A program made the translations under genes and the position numbers. Below the pieces are notes generated by a model. The model ran no database searches. It was not told the origin of the DNA and was given only the letters and a program-made list of their open reading frames with translations. Of a DNA stretch of 64,000 nt, positions 1-11,259 are shown in pieces. Source of the DNA: Kwoniella bestiolae CBS 10118 (taxonomy: Eukaryota; Basidiomycota; Tremellomycetes; Tremellales; Cryptococcaceae); assembly GCF_000512585.2 (NCBI RefSeq), contig NC_089247.1, positions 1,612,001 to 1,676,000 on the forward strand. Reading direction: 5' to 3'. How positions within the stretch are numbered: position 1 is the first letter of the stretch; each line of letters opens with the position of its first letter.

Positions 1-2814
1 TTGGAGATCTGTGCGGGAGGGAAGCTTTACAATGTCGTTGTTCAAGATGAGAAAGTTGGTTCTCAGTTACTGGAGAAGGGGAAATTGAGGAAGCGAGTTA
101 CTATTATACCGTTGAATAAGATTAACGCTTTCAAGATGTCTGCGGAGGTCAGTTAGCTAATTCCGTCCTTAAACTCTTCATGATGGTTGGCTAACGCATA
201 TCCCCAAACATAGAAAATCGCTTCTGCTAAGCAAGTTGCCCCTGGAAAAGTGAACCTTGCACTTGATCTTGTCGGATACACAGAAGACGTATCAGCAGCT
301 ATGGCCTACGTGTTTGGTGATACTTTCATCTGTGCCGACAAACAATCCGCCCAGGCAGTAACATTCAACAAGAACATTGGCGTGAAATCTGTAACCCTTG
401 AAGGAGACGTGTATGACCCTTCCGGAACGTTGTCGGGAGGATCTGCACCTTCCTCTCAAGGTATTTTGATCAAGGTGCAAGAGTTGAGGGACATCGAGAA
501 ACAGATAAACCAACATAAGAAATCGCTCGATGAGATCACGAAACAATTGAACGGGGCTAAGAAGGTAATTGACCAATTTAAGAAATATAAGAGAGAATTG
601 GACCTGAAAGGGCACGAGGTCAGGTTGTTGGAGGAACAGGTCAATGGAAGTAATGCTACCAAGGTGAGATAGCTGCCTTGCGATCATCTATGCGAGGTTT
701 ATGTTACTGATTGAGATGAGTACTATAGATCGTTGCGGAAGTTGAAACTGCTAAAAAGCTTGTGACTGAGCTCAAAGAAGTGGTCAATCAGGCTAAGGAA
801 AAGCAGAAACAGGCTAGTGCGGATGTGAAGAAGTTGGAGAAGGAGATGGCCGATTTCAAGAATAATAAGGATTCGAAATTGAAGGAAATTAAGGTGAGCT
901 ATGGTATGCGGCGTGACTTGAAGGAAGCGATAGCTGACTCTGCCGATGACACTAGGCGGACATAGCAAACAAGAAGAAAGAGCTGGGAAAGAAGACTACT
1001 CAGGTCAAGACTAGGCAGAAAGAGGTGCAGACTGCTGAGCTGGAGCTGCGTGAGTTAAGTGGCAAGGAAGATTGATATGGGAAACTGACGTGGCAGTGTA
1101 GAACAACTTGAGAGTGATCTGGAAAGTGCCAAAGCCGAGGTCGAAGAGGCTCTTGCTGCTCAGGAGAAGACAAAGACTGAGCATGCAGAGTTGAAACAGA
1201 CTTTGAAAGCTCAGCAGGTAAGTTCACCTCTTCGATGGTATATTGAATCATCAATATCGCCGGTCGCATAAGTAGGGCTCCGAGCTTATATATCTACTCT
1301 ACTTTCTAGGCCGACTACAAAGCAGCAGAAGCCAAGCTCAACGCTGAACGAGCCGTCCTCGTAGCATTCGATAATGAGCTGGCGGATCTTGAGCGTGATT
1401 TGAAAGCGAAGAAACAAGAGATAGCAGATGCCGAGTTAAAACTGAAGAAGTTAGATCATGATATTGGGGTTGTGGCTAAGGAACAGACGTCTGCGGAGGG
1501 CCATAAGGAGAATTTGGAGAGGCAATTCACTTGGATTATGGAGGAACATCAGTGGGTTGGCCCTTTCCGCATTAAGCAGATTGACGAGGGACGGATGAGA
1601 GTGCAAGGAAAGATGGAGTGTGCTGATTGATCACGTCGACGAACAGGTTCTTTGGTAAATCCGGTACGCCATACGATTTCCACGGAGTCAACCTCAACCA
1701 AGCTAGAGATCAATGTCGTGAGCTTGAGACTGCCCAGAAAGGACTGGGTAGAAAGATCAATACGAAAGTTATGAACATGATTGAGGGGTGAGTTGTGTTC
1801 TTATTATATCATCATGCAGTCAATTGATCTTTCTTCGAAAATAGGGTGGAGAAGAAAGAACAAGCCTTGAAAAAGATGATGGCCACTGTTCTGAAAGATA
1901 AATCGATGATTCAAGATACGATCATTGAGTTGGATAGGTACAAACGAGATGCTCTTAAGAAAACATGGGAAATGGTCAATGGGTATGTTTTTTCTGGTTT
2001 CTTCACAGGCGTTAAGCTGTCGTGTACGCTCTATGACCCCTTAGCTTATAGTGCTTTGATATAGCGATTTCGGACTAATCTTCGAAGAGTTACTGCCTGG
2101 TAATTTCGCGAAATTGCAGCCTCCCGAGGGACAGGATTTGACGGAAGGATTGGAGGTTAAAGTGAGATTGGGGAGTGTTTGGAAGGCCAGTTTGACGGAA
2201 TTGAGTGGTGGGCAAAGGTGAGCTTAGCAGATATCCCTTGAAGACATTGAATCTCTAATATCAATGCGAACGGTATAGTATGCCACAATACTGATTTTAT
2301 ACACTTGATTGTAGATCCCTCATCGCCTTATCACTCATCATGTCCTTACTGCAATTCAAGCCCGCACCAATGTACATCCTCGACGAGATCGACGCGGCAT
2401 TGGATCTCCAACATACTCAACATATTGGTCAATTGTTCAGGAACAGGTTCAAAGGAAGTCAATTTATTGTGGTTTCGCTTAAGGAGGGGTTGTTCACCAA
2501 TGCCAATGTGCTGTTTAGGGCTAGGTTCAGGGATGGAACAAGTATTGTTGAGGTGAGTTTGGGTATTTTATATTAAACATGGATAGGAGTTGTAGGGAAA
2601 GAAGCGGCGAGGAGTCTCATGGAAAGAGAAGGTTGAAGATTCGAGGGCTAACCTTTTTGGATTGTCTTAGCGTACCGAGCGAAGATCGAATAACACGTTG
2701 TACACCACTTCTACCGAGGATAAAGAGAATTCTCAGGAGACTTCCACAGCTGGGGGGAAAGGTAAACGTGCAGGCGGTGGTGGGAATGCGAGATCTGCTT
2801 TGGCTGTGAGGTAA
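1..2814 (+). CDS. SMC2: Condensin subunit SMC2, 3' part (5' end outside window)
   Basis: ATPase subunit of condensin, acting in mitotic chromosome compaction in the nucleus. The window opens inside the hinge domain (about 1-470), continues through the second coiled-coil arm (Glu/Lys-rich exons, about 470-2000) and ends in the C-terminal ATPase half: ABC signature LSGGQ at 2201-2215, Walker B/D-loop MYILDEIDAALD, and a QFIVVSLKEGLFTNANVLF segment typical of SMC2 rather than SMC1/3/4. About nine short introns interrupt it. Apparent frame breaks near 1050 and 1560 resolve as introns (GTGAGT...TAG and GTGGGT...CAG, the latter rebuilding EEHQFFGKPGTPYDFHGVNL). The last exon gives a Gly/Lys-rich tail ending with TAA at 2812-2814. 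The family identification is firm; exact exon edges are my own splicing. Confidence 0.95.
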
Positions 2815-2987
2815 TGCTTCGATGGGATCTTTTTGGGTTTATAGAGTATGATACCAGTATAGTATACATGTGTTGTACATTATTAGCTATGAATGATATG
2901 GATGTTTCTTCACCAATACAACATACATATAAAATACCGAAACATGTCATACGTTACTCCTTCCTATACCCACCTGAGAGGATGTTA

Positions 2988-5339
2988 TCACCTCTTACCT
3001 TTCTTCTTCCCCTTCTCCTTCCCCGGAACCACCACAATATCCCCACCCTGACCACCTTCATCCCCCAATTCTTTGACTTTAATCCCCGCCTCCAGAGTAA
3101 ACATCAAATCCCTCACCGTCTCCTCCAGCCCTACACACTCACTTTCCTTCTCCTTCAACCGTTCTTTCACACCTTCCAACTGACTTTGCAAATTCGTCAC
3201 CTTGTTAGATAACCCGTTAGTCAAAGACTTCTCACTCTCCAAACTCCTCTGGAGATTCCTAGATAGTTCGACCGCCTTTAGAGCTTTACTCTCAGCCTTT
3301 TCTCGCTGTTTCTCAGCATCTTCCAACTCCCTTAACCTCCCTTCATTCTGCTTTGAGGAAGATTCAAGCTTCTCCAGACGATCGAGCAAAGTGGATTGCT
3401 GGGATTCGTAGTGATGTCTCATCGATTCCAACTGGCTTGAAAGGAGATAAGAATATTCGAGAGTTATCGATTCGATAGTCGACATCTTCTCTACGTCCCC
3501 TGAAGAAGGACCAGCATCATTTGAGGAGAGTGATGTTCGAGCAGAGGAAGCTGGTGTATGGGCAGTACCATTCTGTGAGACTTGATGGGTAACGGTACCG
3601 CCCAGTGGGAGTGGTCGGGAGATGGATGTGACTAGGGAGGACGCTGAGGGGAGTTCAACCAGTTTACCATCTGAGCGTGATTGGATGAGGCGGTGGACGT
3701 AGCTGAGTGGAATCGCAGAGTCAGTAAGTCCCTGTTCAAGCTGCTATGTCATCTAAAAGAAGACAAGACAGCACGGAGCATGATGCGGCGTAAGTATGAC
3801 ACTATGAACCCACTTATCACCCTTATAATCCCACACTCTCTGCGTCTCCAACTCCATCGCCAGCACATGCCCACTTTCCTCCCAATGTCGACGGGCATGC
3901 CCCTTGGAAGGCTCGTACCGCCCACACCCGACCGTCCCACACACCACGCAAATCCAATTATTCTCCGTGGAATCGCACATCGAGCACTTCGTCAACCTCG
4001 TTATCTCCCTTCCGTCGCCATTCCTATCTCTTCCTCGTCCATTCGAGGAAGAACCGTTCTGGTTGGATGAGAGAAGGAGATGCGATAATCTACATACGGG
4101 GCACTTCGAGTCACCCCATTTTCTCAAACAATCACAATCGAAGGTATGTGCGCAAGGCAGCGTGACTAATCCAGTGATTGTTGAATCCAGCCTTTCAAGA
4201 CAGACTGGACAGGATGGTAACTCGTATGTACTCAGTGTATCTACCCCTACACCCTGGAGTAAACCTGGCAAAGCTCTTGCTCTTGAGGAATAGACGGAAG
4301 GGGGGAAAGCTGGGATGGCGATTGTAGTGGAATGGACTGATGACGAGGAGGGTTTATCGAGTTTGTGTAGGATTAGATGATGGATTCGGATGGGATGGCA
4401 TGTCTCGCGAGGATCGAGGGTGGAGAATGCTTTGCCGGTGAATATGACGGAGAAGTCGGATGCTTGGAGGGGGTCTCGGAATTTGAGGAGGACGATGGAT
4501 CGGTTGGGGGTGGTTGCTTCTCTGCGCGATAGGAATAGAATATCAGCACGGAACTAAGATATCCACCCCTGTCTCGTAGCTTGAGCGATGCGGCATGAGC
4601 AGTTGACATGATTGAGCACAGAGTCCACGAGCAGAGCAAGTGAGAATTCTACACTGAGATATCGCCAGTCCAAGAAAACCGCCTAAACCCACCGTATCAT
4701 CCTAACTCCCTCCAACGCATTCCCCCACCCACCTATAAACTCCAAGAAATCCGCAGGCCTCATCCAAGCAGGCACAGCAAGAATCGCAATCAAACTCCCA
4801 TCTTCCCCCTCTGCCTTCTCCCCTACCAGATCATTCTGCAATTGAGGAGTCTTACTACCCTCTCCAACGGGGTGAGAATCGATACTAGCGATAAGGGATG
4901 CAGGCGGAGGATGTTTGAACAAATGTACCACTCCTCTACCTAGCTCTGATATTCCAGAGGCGAATGATGAGTCCAAGATATTTGGGCCGGTAGAGTGGGG
5001 CGGAGTGGGGTAATGTGCTAGGAGGGGTTGGAGGGATAACTCGTCGGTACTTGGAGGTTTCTTCGAGGATGATGGAGAAGGTTTAAGGGATGATCCGGGG
5101 ATGGTACGTGTTGGAGTGACAGGATGAGGCTTTCGTCTAATCTGAGGAGCCGAGGATGAAGATGAACCATGTGTGGTGGAGGTTGTGGGCATCTTGTCAA
5201 TTGATTTCTCTTGGGTGAAGTCCACCCAATCTACGTCGATGTCTCCTAATCGCCAGTCTTGCTTTTGGGCTTGGTCAGAGTCGGAAGAGTGGATGGCTAT
5301 TATCAGTGAGTACAGGTGCGATGGGATGGGGAGAGTCAT
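2988..5339 (-). CDS. BRAP2/ETP1-type RING and UBP zinc-finger E3 ubiquitin ligase
   Basis: Homologue of BRCA1-associated protein 2 (yeast Etp1), a cytosolic RING ubiquitin ligase. Reading down the minus strand: a serine-rich N-terminal part ending in the BRAP2 RNA-recognition-like fold (VLLKFRDPLQASDFSVIFTG, then FSTLDPRETCHPIRIHH), a C3HC4-type RING (CPVCLERLD...CAHTFDCDCLRKWGDSKCPVCR, about 4210-4070), a UBP zinc finger (CSMCDSTENNWICVVCGTVGCGRYEPSKGHARRHWEESGHVL) and a C-terminal coiled coil ending in a basic KGKKKGKR tail. An intron of about 185 bp follows exon 1, and another separates WDYKGDN from YVHRLIQSRSDGKLVEL. The start at 5339 is the first ATG giving the conserved N-terminus. It ends convergently 170 bp from SMC2. 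Confidence 0.92.
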
Positions 5340-6143
5340 GTTGACATGATTGCTTGTTTGATTGGGTTAGTAAGGTAAAGAGAGATATACGCAATTGACA
5401 GTCAGCAGCGGACTGAAGTTGATATTGGCTTTACGAGAACAGAGTGGCAAACGGTCAGATCACGTGATTTTTTATCCCACCTTACTCGAGAGATAAGATA
5501 AGTAGGTATCACAATGCTTATGACTGCTTCTGGACGACCGACAAAGTATACATGATCTAGTGAGGACTATAAGAGGATATCAGAGCTGCTACAGACCCGA
5601 AGAAGTAAACAACTCAAACCAAAATGACCGAATCGCAATGGCTCAAGCTATTTTAGGAATGTGGCAGCCTCCCTGCATCTCGAATGAATGGCGAATTCCC
5701 ATTCCGACCGATTCGCCTTGTTAATGCAGAATAAGAGTTCGGCAACTGAAACTGACTGATCGACCAGCACATCGTCCTTGCCATCACTCCTTCTGTTTGT
5801 TTGTGCATCTCATGTGTCCAGATACATAAGGTCAATCTTGCCATTGTCAAAGTATCAATGTTCCTTCTTCATTCATTCGCTTTTCATTCATTTCGCTCTT
5901 CCTCTTACTTTACTTTAATTCGATTTCGCTACTCTATTCTATACTACTTACTTCACACGACTTTTGAGCTTCTACGCATCATTTCAGATCCACATTTGAT
6001 TCGATCCAATACGAATTTGACCTTGTCCACTTTCTATTTCTTATCATCAACCAACTCTCTCTTTTCAGCTTCAAATTCCACACCCCCACCATATCCCACC
6101 CTCACACTCTTCTCTACTCTCAAACACCTAAAAGTCAACCAGA
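5340..6143. promoter_or_regulatory. Divergent intergenic region (BRAP2-like / secreted protein)
   Basis: About 800 bp between two divergently transcribed start codons. The part next to the plus-strand gene (about 5860-6140) is very pyrimidine-rich, as is common for 5' leaders in this genome. I see no gene, RNA or clear repeat. Confidence 0.5.
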
Positions 6144-8168
6144 ATGGTTCTAGTAGGTCTCCTCCCCATCCTAGCCCTCGCAGGCCTCCAAGCAGGCGCT
6201 CTCCCTGTGGACTCTCCCCCTCCCTCACCAGCCCTCTCTCTCCAGGGAGGAGGATCAGCCACGTTCTCCCCTATCCCCACGTTTTCTCCTCAACTCAACG
6301 TCCCTTCACCGACTTTCCCAAGCGCACCAACTTTCGACTCCCCCTCGAGCTCTGTACCCGAGGTGAACCAAGATATCTCCGGAGGGGGAAGATACACCCC
6401 TGACACCGGTTCAGGCGGGTTCAGATCAGGCACAGGAGTAGGCCGGGGAAAAGGCATGACCAATGCTGAGCGTATGCGAAGGGGGTTGGGGATCCTACCT
6501 CCCACAAGACGAATGAGCGGTAAGCCCGCTAAAAGAAGCGGGATACCCACTTCAAATGGGAATGAGACGCCGGTGGTCGATGCGACGCAGTTCCAGTCTC
6601 CTAGTATGAACGATGGGGTGGTACCTACCCCTGAGGATGGGAGTATCGCTGAGACTTCCATTCCTGGGAATGGTACTGGCGATATCAACCCATCTCAGGA
6701 TGATGGAGATGGAGCTGGAGCTGGAGATGACGACCAAAATGCCGATATCAATAATGGACGGGTCCTCGCGGCTAAGAAGTACGGTATGAGGATGATGAAT
6801 CCTGATGATGGGAGTGATATGGGGTTGGTGACTGTTCCTCAGGGGGATGATAATCCATTGTGAGTGTGAATCCCTTCGTAAAACTATGTCTACCGTCAAG
6901 AGACAGATCCAAAAACTTTCCTTCCCATAAATGGTCAGCCAAAAAAGAAACATGACCGTCGGATAGATACGGTTTGATTAAAACAAAGAGCTGACATCAC
7001 CATGCAGAGTCGGATACTCCCCCACCCCCGCATCCCCACTCCAAATGTCCATGCCCACCGATCCCTCGAACGGGCCATTCGCCATATCCCCTAATCCGAC
7101 CGACGACGACGACTCGACATTCAAAGGTCCCAAAAAACTATTAGCGGCGGTCCCTCATCGGACAAGCTCTGATCCCTCGTCAGGAGATTTGGGGAGGGGT
7201 GATGGGAATTATGCGCCGCTGGGTATGGGGTGGAAGGGTGAGTTCCGCGTACTTTCTTTCTATTGTTTAAATCGGATGATACTCCTGTGGAATCTCTTCT
7301 GCTGTTACGAGCTGCAGGAACGCCACTTCACTTTCCAACCACATCCTTCACTTGGATGAGATGAGATGAGATTGTCGGAATATAAGAGCTACCAATTACT
7401 AATTCCTCTTCTATCCGTTATCACGCAGATACCTCAGGTCTCCTACACATAAACCTCCAAGCCCTAATCCACCAACCCACCTCAACCCTCTCCCTCCCCA
7501 CCGACCCCTCTTCGGATCTTCCCATCCCCAATGACCCCACCTCAAATATCCCAGATACCTCAAACATCTTCGGCGCACCCAAACAGCTCCTATCCAGACC
7601 AGGCGGCTCTGTCCTCCCCACCCTCCCTGTGGACCCCTCAACCCTCTCCGAATCAGGATCGGGTCTACCTGTCGGCTCAGCAGATCCCACGAACCTTCTT
7701 CACGGGACGGTCTCCAATCTACCAATAGACCAAGGGTCCTTCGGTACTCCCCAAGATACTTTATGGACGGTCGATCCGAGGTCTGGGAAGTTGTTGGCGC
7801 AGTATGTTAATTCGGATGGTAGTGAGTTTTTTCTGTTTCCTCTCTCTCTCTCTTCTGGTCTGACCTGTCTCATATGACATGAGATATGGGGGGACGACTC
7901 GAGAGGAGATGTTCGAGGATCGTACACTGAGGCCGCGCATTCCTCGTAGACACCGTCCCGACGTATTTCGTCACTGGGGGTGAATGTTCCCATACAATCT
8001 GTTTGACAGGGGATGTACAGGCTTTCAAGGATGCTCAAGGGGATGGAGCGCATGAGGTTGTGAGTGAATTTGACCAATCTGAATGAGCCGACGATCACGA
8101 GAAAGGTGGCTGATCGTATTGTTCGCACTTTGTAGCACGTCCTGGCTGAAGCTCTGGCCGATCTGTAG
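6144..8168 (+). CDS. Secreted low-complexity protein, unknown function
   Basis: Begins with a clear signal peptide (MVLVGLLPILALAGLQAGALP) followed by Pro/Ser/Gly-rich sequence. At about residue 105 is TNAERMRRGLGILPPTRRM; such TNAERxxxGLxxLPPxR motifs recur in secreted or membrane proteins of Agaricomycotina (from memory, function unknown). Four introns join LVGYSPTPASPLQMSM, DTSGLLHINLQALIHQP, NTVPTYFVTGGECSHTICLTGDVQAF and a last short exon HVLAEALADL ending in TAG. The fourth exon resembles small C-terminal modules of the LTGDxxAF type in such proteins. The protein lacks catalytic motifs; a cell-wall or extracellular role is inference. Confidence 0.75.
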
Positions 8169-8440
8169 ATTCGCTCTGAATCAAGTCATGCAGAGAGACG
8201 TCATCTGGTTAGAAAAGATTTTCAGTAGATAAGATTATACCCCATAACTTCCTAAGTTGAGTAGGACCAGTCAGTAACATGGTACATAAACGTGAAAATG
8301 CATTATAGCTATACACATCTAATTCGATAATATACAATATAACCTCTTAGTTCCTCTTCATTCGTACTGGTCGTTCGAGTTGACACTACTGACGAAAGTG
8401 TTGTTTCTCTTTCCTAATGTATTCACCCTGTGACAAATGA

Positions 8441-10557
8441 TTAAGCAACAGGTACAACATGTATCAAACCCTTCTGATGGATCTGCTCAGCCAGCGCTTC
8501 GACCTATAGTAATCAGATGAACCCAATCAGCTTATCATATTCAACAGTACGCTGTCCTGTCCAGGCAAAGAGCTCAACCCACCTTGGTACTAGTCTCCCT
8601 GATCCTATCGTCCCACCTCTCACTCCATAATCTAGGTTCGATCTCCTTCTCTTTACTTTCGATACCCAATCCTCCGGCCGTACCCTGCGCTTCGGCATCT
8701 GTATCGTGGGCAGTTCGAGATTCAAAGTAGAGGAGATGGAGGGGTTGATCGATCCATGCTCTGAGTCTGTACAGACGAATCCACCGTAAGCTGGGCTCTA
8801 TTGCTCGATATACTATGACGACGAGGTAGCTCACCGGCCTTGTTCGATCATCCTGTTGATTAAACCATTTTCATCAGTACCCTTCACAATACTACGATAC
8901 ATAGCTCTGTTATAGCGAGAAATGAACCGAAAGATAAGGGATCGACTCACCTCCTAGCTGTATTCTCAGCTGAATCAGCATCTAAATTCAATATATTCCC
9001 CAACGCCTCAAAGCTGATATTATCGTAGACCTATGCGAAATATCCCCAGAACTCCAAATCAGCAATGATCTTGCCCGTCGATGCATTCCTAGCTGAAGAG
9101 ATGGGAGACACCCACCTTCCCACAAGCATTGACATTATGTTCCCTCACCGCCCTCTCCAGCACCGTTCCTCCACCTTCCACTTTAGCCCGCTGATGTTCC
9201 TCCAAAGAAGATTCAAACTCCTTGATCTCCTCCTGTCGTACAATATACTCTAATAACATCTTTCGTAACATCGTTACCAGCGCAGGTGAGATGGAAGTAT
9301 GAACTCTATCATCTCGGTTCAGGGCCGCAAGAACACGTGATCGTTGTGGGCCGGAGGGCGCGAGGATGGAGGTTGTGACTGCTGCTTTACTAAGGCCGAA
9401 ATCATACCATTAGTCAGCTTATGCGACAGTCTGAAGTAACTTGTCAAAGAAGAAAAGCTCACAGCATCTGAATTCTATCTTCTTCTGCTACGGCACTGTC
9501 GAACGATACTTCGTGATACTTTTGAGCAGCTTCGTTGAATCTTGCTGAGAAGTCGAATAGACGGGCCTATGGGGGAATGAAATGTCAGCTTTGTTTGTCA
9601 TGTTCCTGGGGCTCACAATATGTAGCTTACTTGAGATAATTTGTATGACAAATTCGTCACTTTATCTTTAGTAACGTGAATAAACAGCGAAGCTCTCGAG
9701 AAATGAGTTTGGGCCAATCCCCATTCCCCACACTGTGTCATAAAGATATATTAGTTATCGTTCTCGTCATGTGAATGGGAAAGGTCGAAACAGCTCACCT
9801 CGAGAAGTAATCTGACTATTTTCATATACACTGCCAACTTCTCTTCATCAGATATAAGCCTACGGTATATCGTCAGCTTTCGGTTGGCCATAAGCAAGCA
9901 CATTTGAACTGGACCTACCTGGAAGTACCTTCCAAAGGAATCTGCATCAACGCTTTAGCAGCTCCCAGCCAATCTTCCTCTAATTGTAGCAGATGCGAAT
10001 GCAAGTGTCGAAGTACTGTTGTCTACTCTCATACCTCATGTGAGCTGACATCCGACATCGCTTGTGAGAACTGTTCAGCTCACCTGCTCATCGCACCATC
10101 CACTCAACCCTCCACCTCCCAGCACTCCTTCAACAACATCTCGTCTAACTTCTTCTCCCTTCTCACCACTGAATGCTTCCTGTCCCAGCTCCTCAAGTCT
10201 TGGTTGATCATTGGTCAAATCTTCATCAAGAGGTAATGCCGAGGTACCCTTCTTCTCCATACTTGTCCCCGCACAGAGGGATATGACGTACGATCCCAAT
10301 ACTCTTCTGCCTACTACCATCGCCATGGATGTGGAGGTGGTGAAGTGTCGACCGAATGTGATGAGTCCATTGGATGAGGGAGGTGACGAGGAGAGAAGGG
10401 TGGTGAGTAGGGAGAGGTACGATTGAGTACGTTCTTTCTGGTTGCTATGATCTCCCTGTTAGTTCGGCTTGGGTCTAGGGGGTAGAGAGGGAGCGGAGAC
10501 ATACGAGATTGATGAGATTGAGTCGAGCTGGGAGGCTATGTCTGTATCTACGTCCAT
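8441..10557 (-). CDS. CSN4: COP9 signalosome subunit 4
   Basis: Subunit of the COP9 signalosome, the deneddylase of cullin-RING ligases. Identification rests on PCI-family sequence spread over many exons: LQLEEDWLGAAKALMQIPLEG, a tetratricopeptide-like helical part ending FSRASL, then RFNEAAQKYHEVSF, ILAPSGPQRSRVLAALNRDDR, a winged-helix PCI domain with GGTVLERAVREHNVNA, YDNISFEALGNILNL and MIEQGRLRAWIDQPLHLLYFE. Order and spacing match CSN4. The start ATG is at 10555-10557 (MDVDTDIASQLDS) and the stop TAA is at 8441-8443. At least eight introns. Antisense ORFs at 9904-10236 and 10211-10426 are shadows. It is transcribed away from the AP180-like gene. Confidence 0.9.
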
Positions 10558-11259
10558 TTTGCGGATAGTGAGTCTGTGTAGTATACTGGGTTGAATGGGG
10601 GTTGAGAGAGGAAGAGAGAGAAAGCAACACGAGGAATGTTGATGATGAGAGGTTGATTAGACAGAGTGAATTGAAGGTGGGTTCGAGTGGAGGCCAGGTA
10701 AGTGGACGGAGATTGTTGACATGTCCATGTCGAGATGAAGTACGGCGGTGATAGGGAGTAAGTAATACGTAATCCGTCCTGTATCGTAATACGAATTACC
10801 CTTAAGCCCCTCTCCTTTACTCTCCTCTCTCCTTGCACATCACCACATCATTCACTATGATTCGCACCACATTGCACCCACCACGCTATGACATCCTCAT
10901 ATCATATCACCCCTCATAAGTAAACACCCTCTTTGATCCATCTTACTATCCACATCGTTATAAGAGTAGCATAGAGTAGATCATATCAGTCCAACTCTAC
11001 ACCAACAATCATCCGCAAAAGATCAACAAACACAAACACCACACCGGGCCGACGTCTCCACCTGCTTCGCTTCACCTTTGGCTCTCTTATCGTGCACTCC
11101 AGGCGACTTCTGTCTGAGCTGTGTTAAGGCATCCTCAGCGTAATACACTAAATAACATCATCAGATCATCACCATCGTCCAACACATCTAGTCTCTTGTC
11201 AGGATCATCTCAATTCGACTTAGTACTCGAATAGAACACGAAGAAGATAGACAGCCAGG
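10558..11259. promoter_or_regulatory. Divergent intergenic region (CSN4 / AP180-like)
   Basis: About 700 bp between the start codons of CSN4 (minus) and the clathrin adaptor (plus). The adaptor-proximal half is A/C-rich 5'-leader-like sequence. No gene recognised. Confidence 0.5.

Noticed and set aside
1040..1660. Apparent frameshifts or stops in SMC2
   Set aside because: Both breaks resolve as ordinary introns with good donors and acceptors, rebuilding conserved SMC2 sequence.
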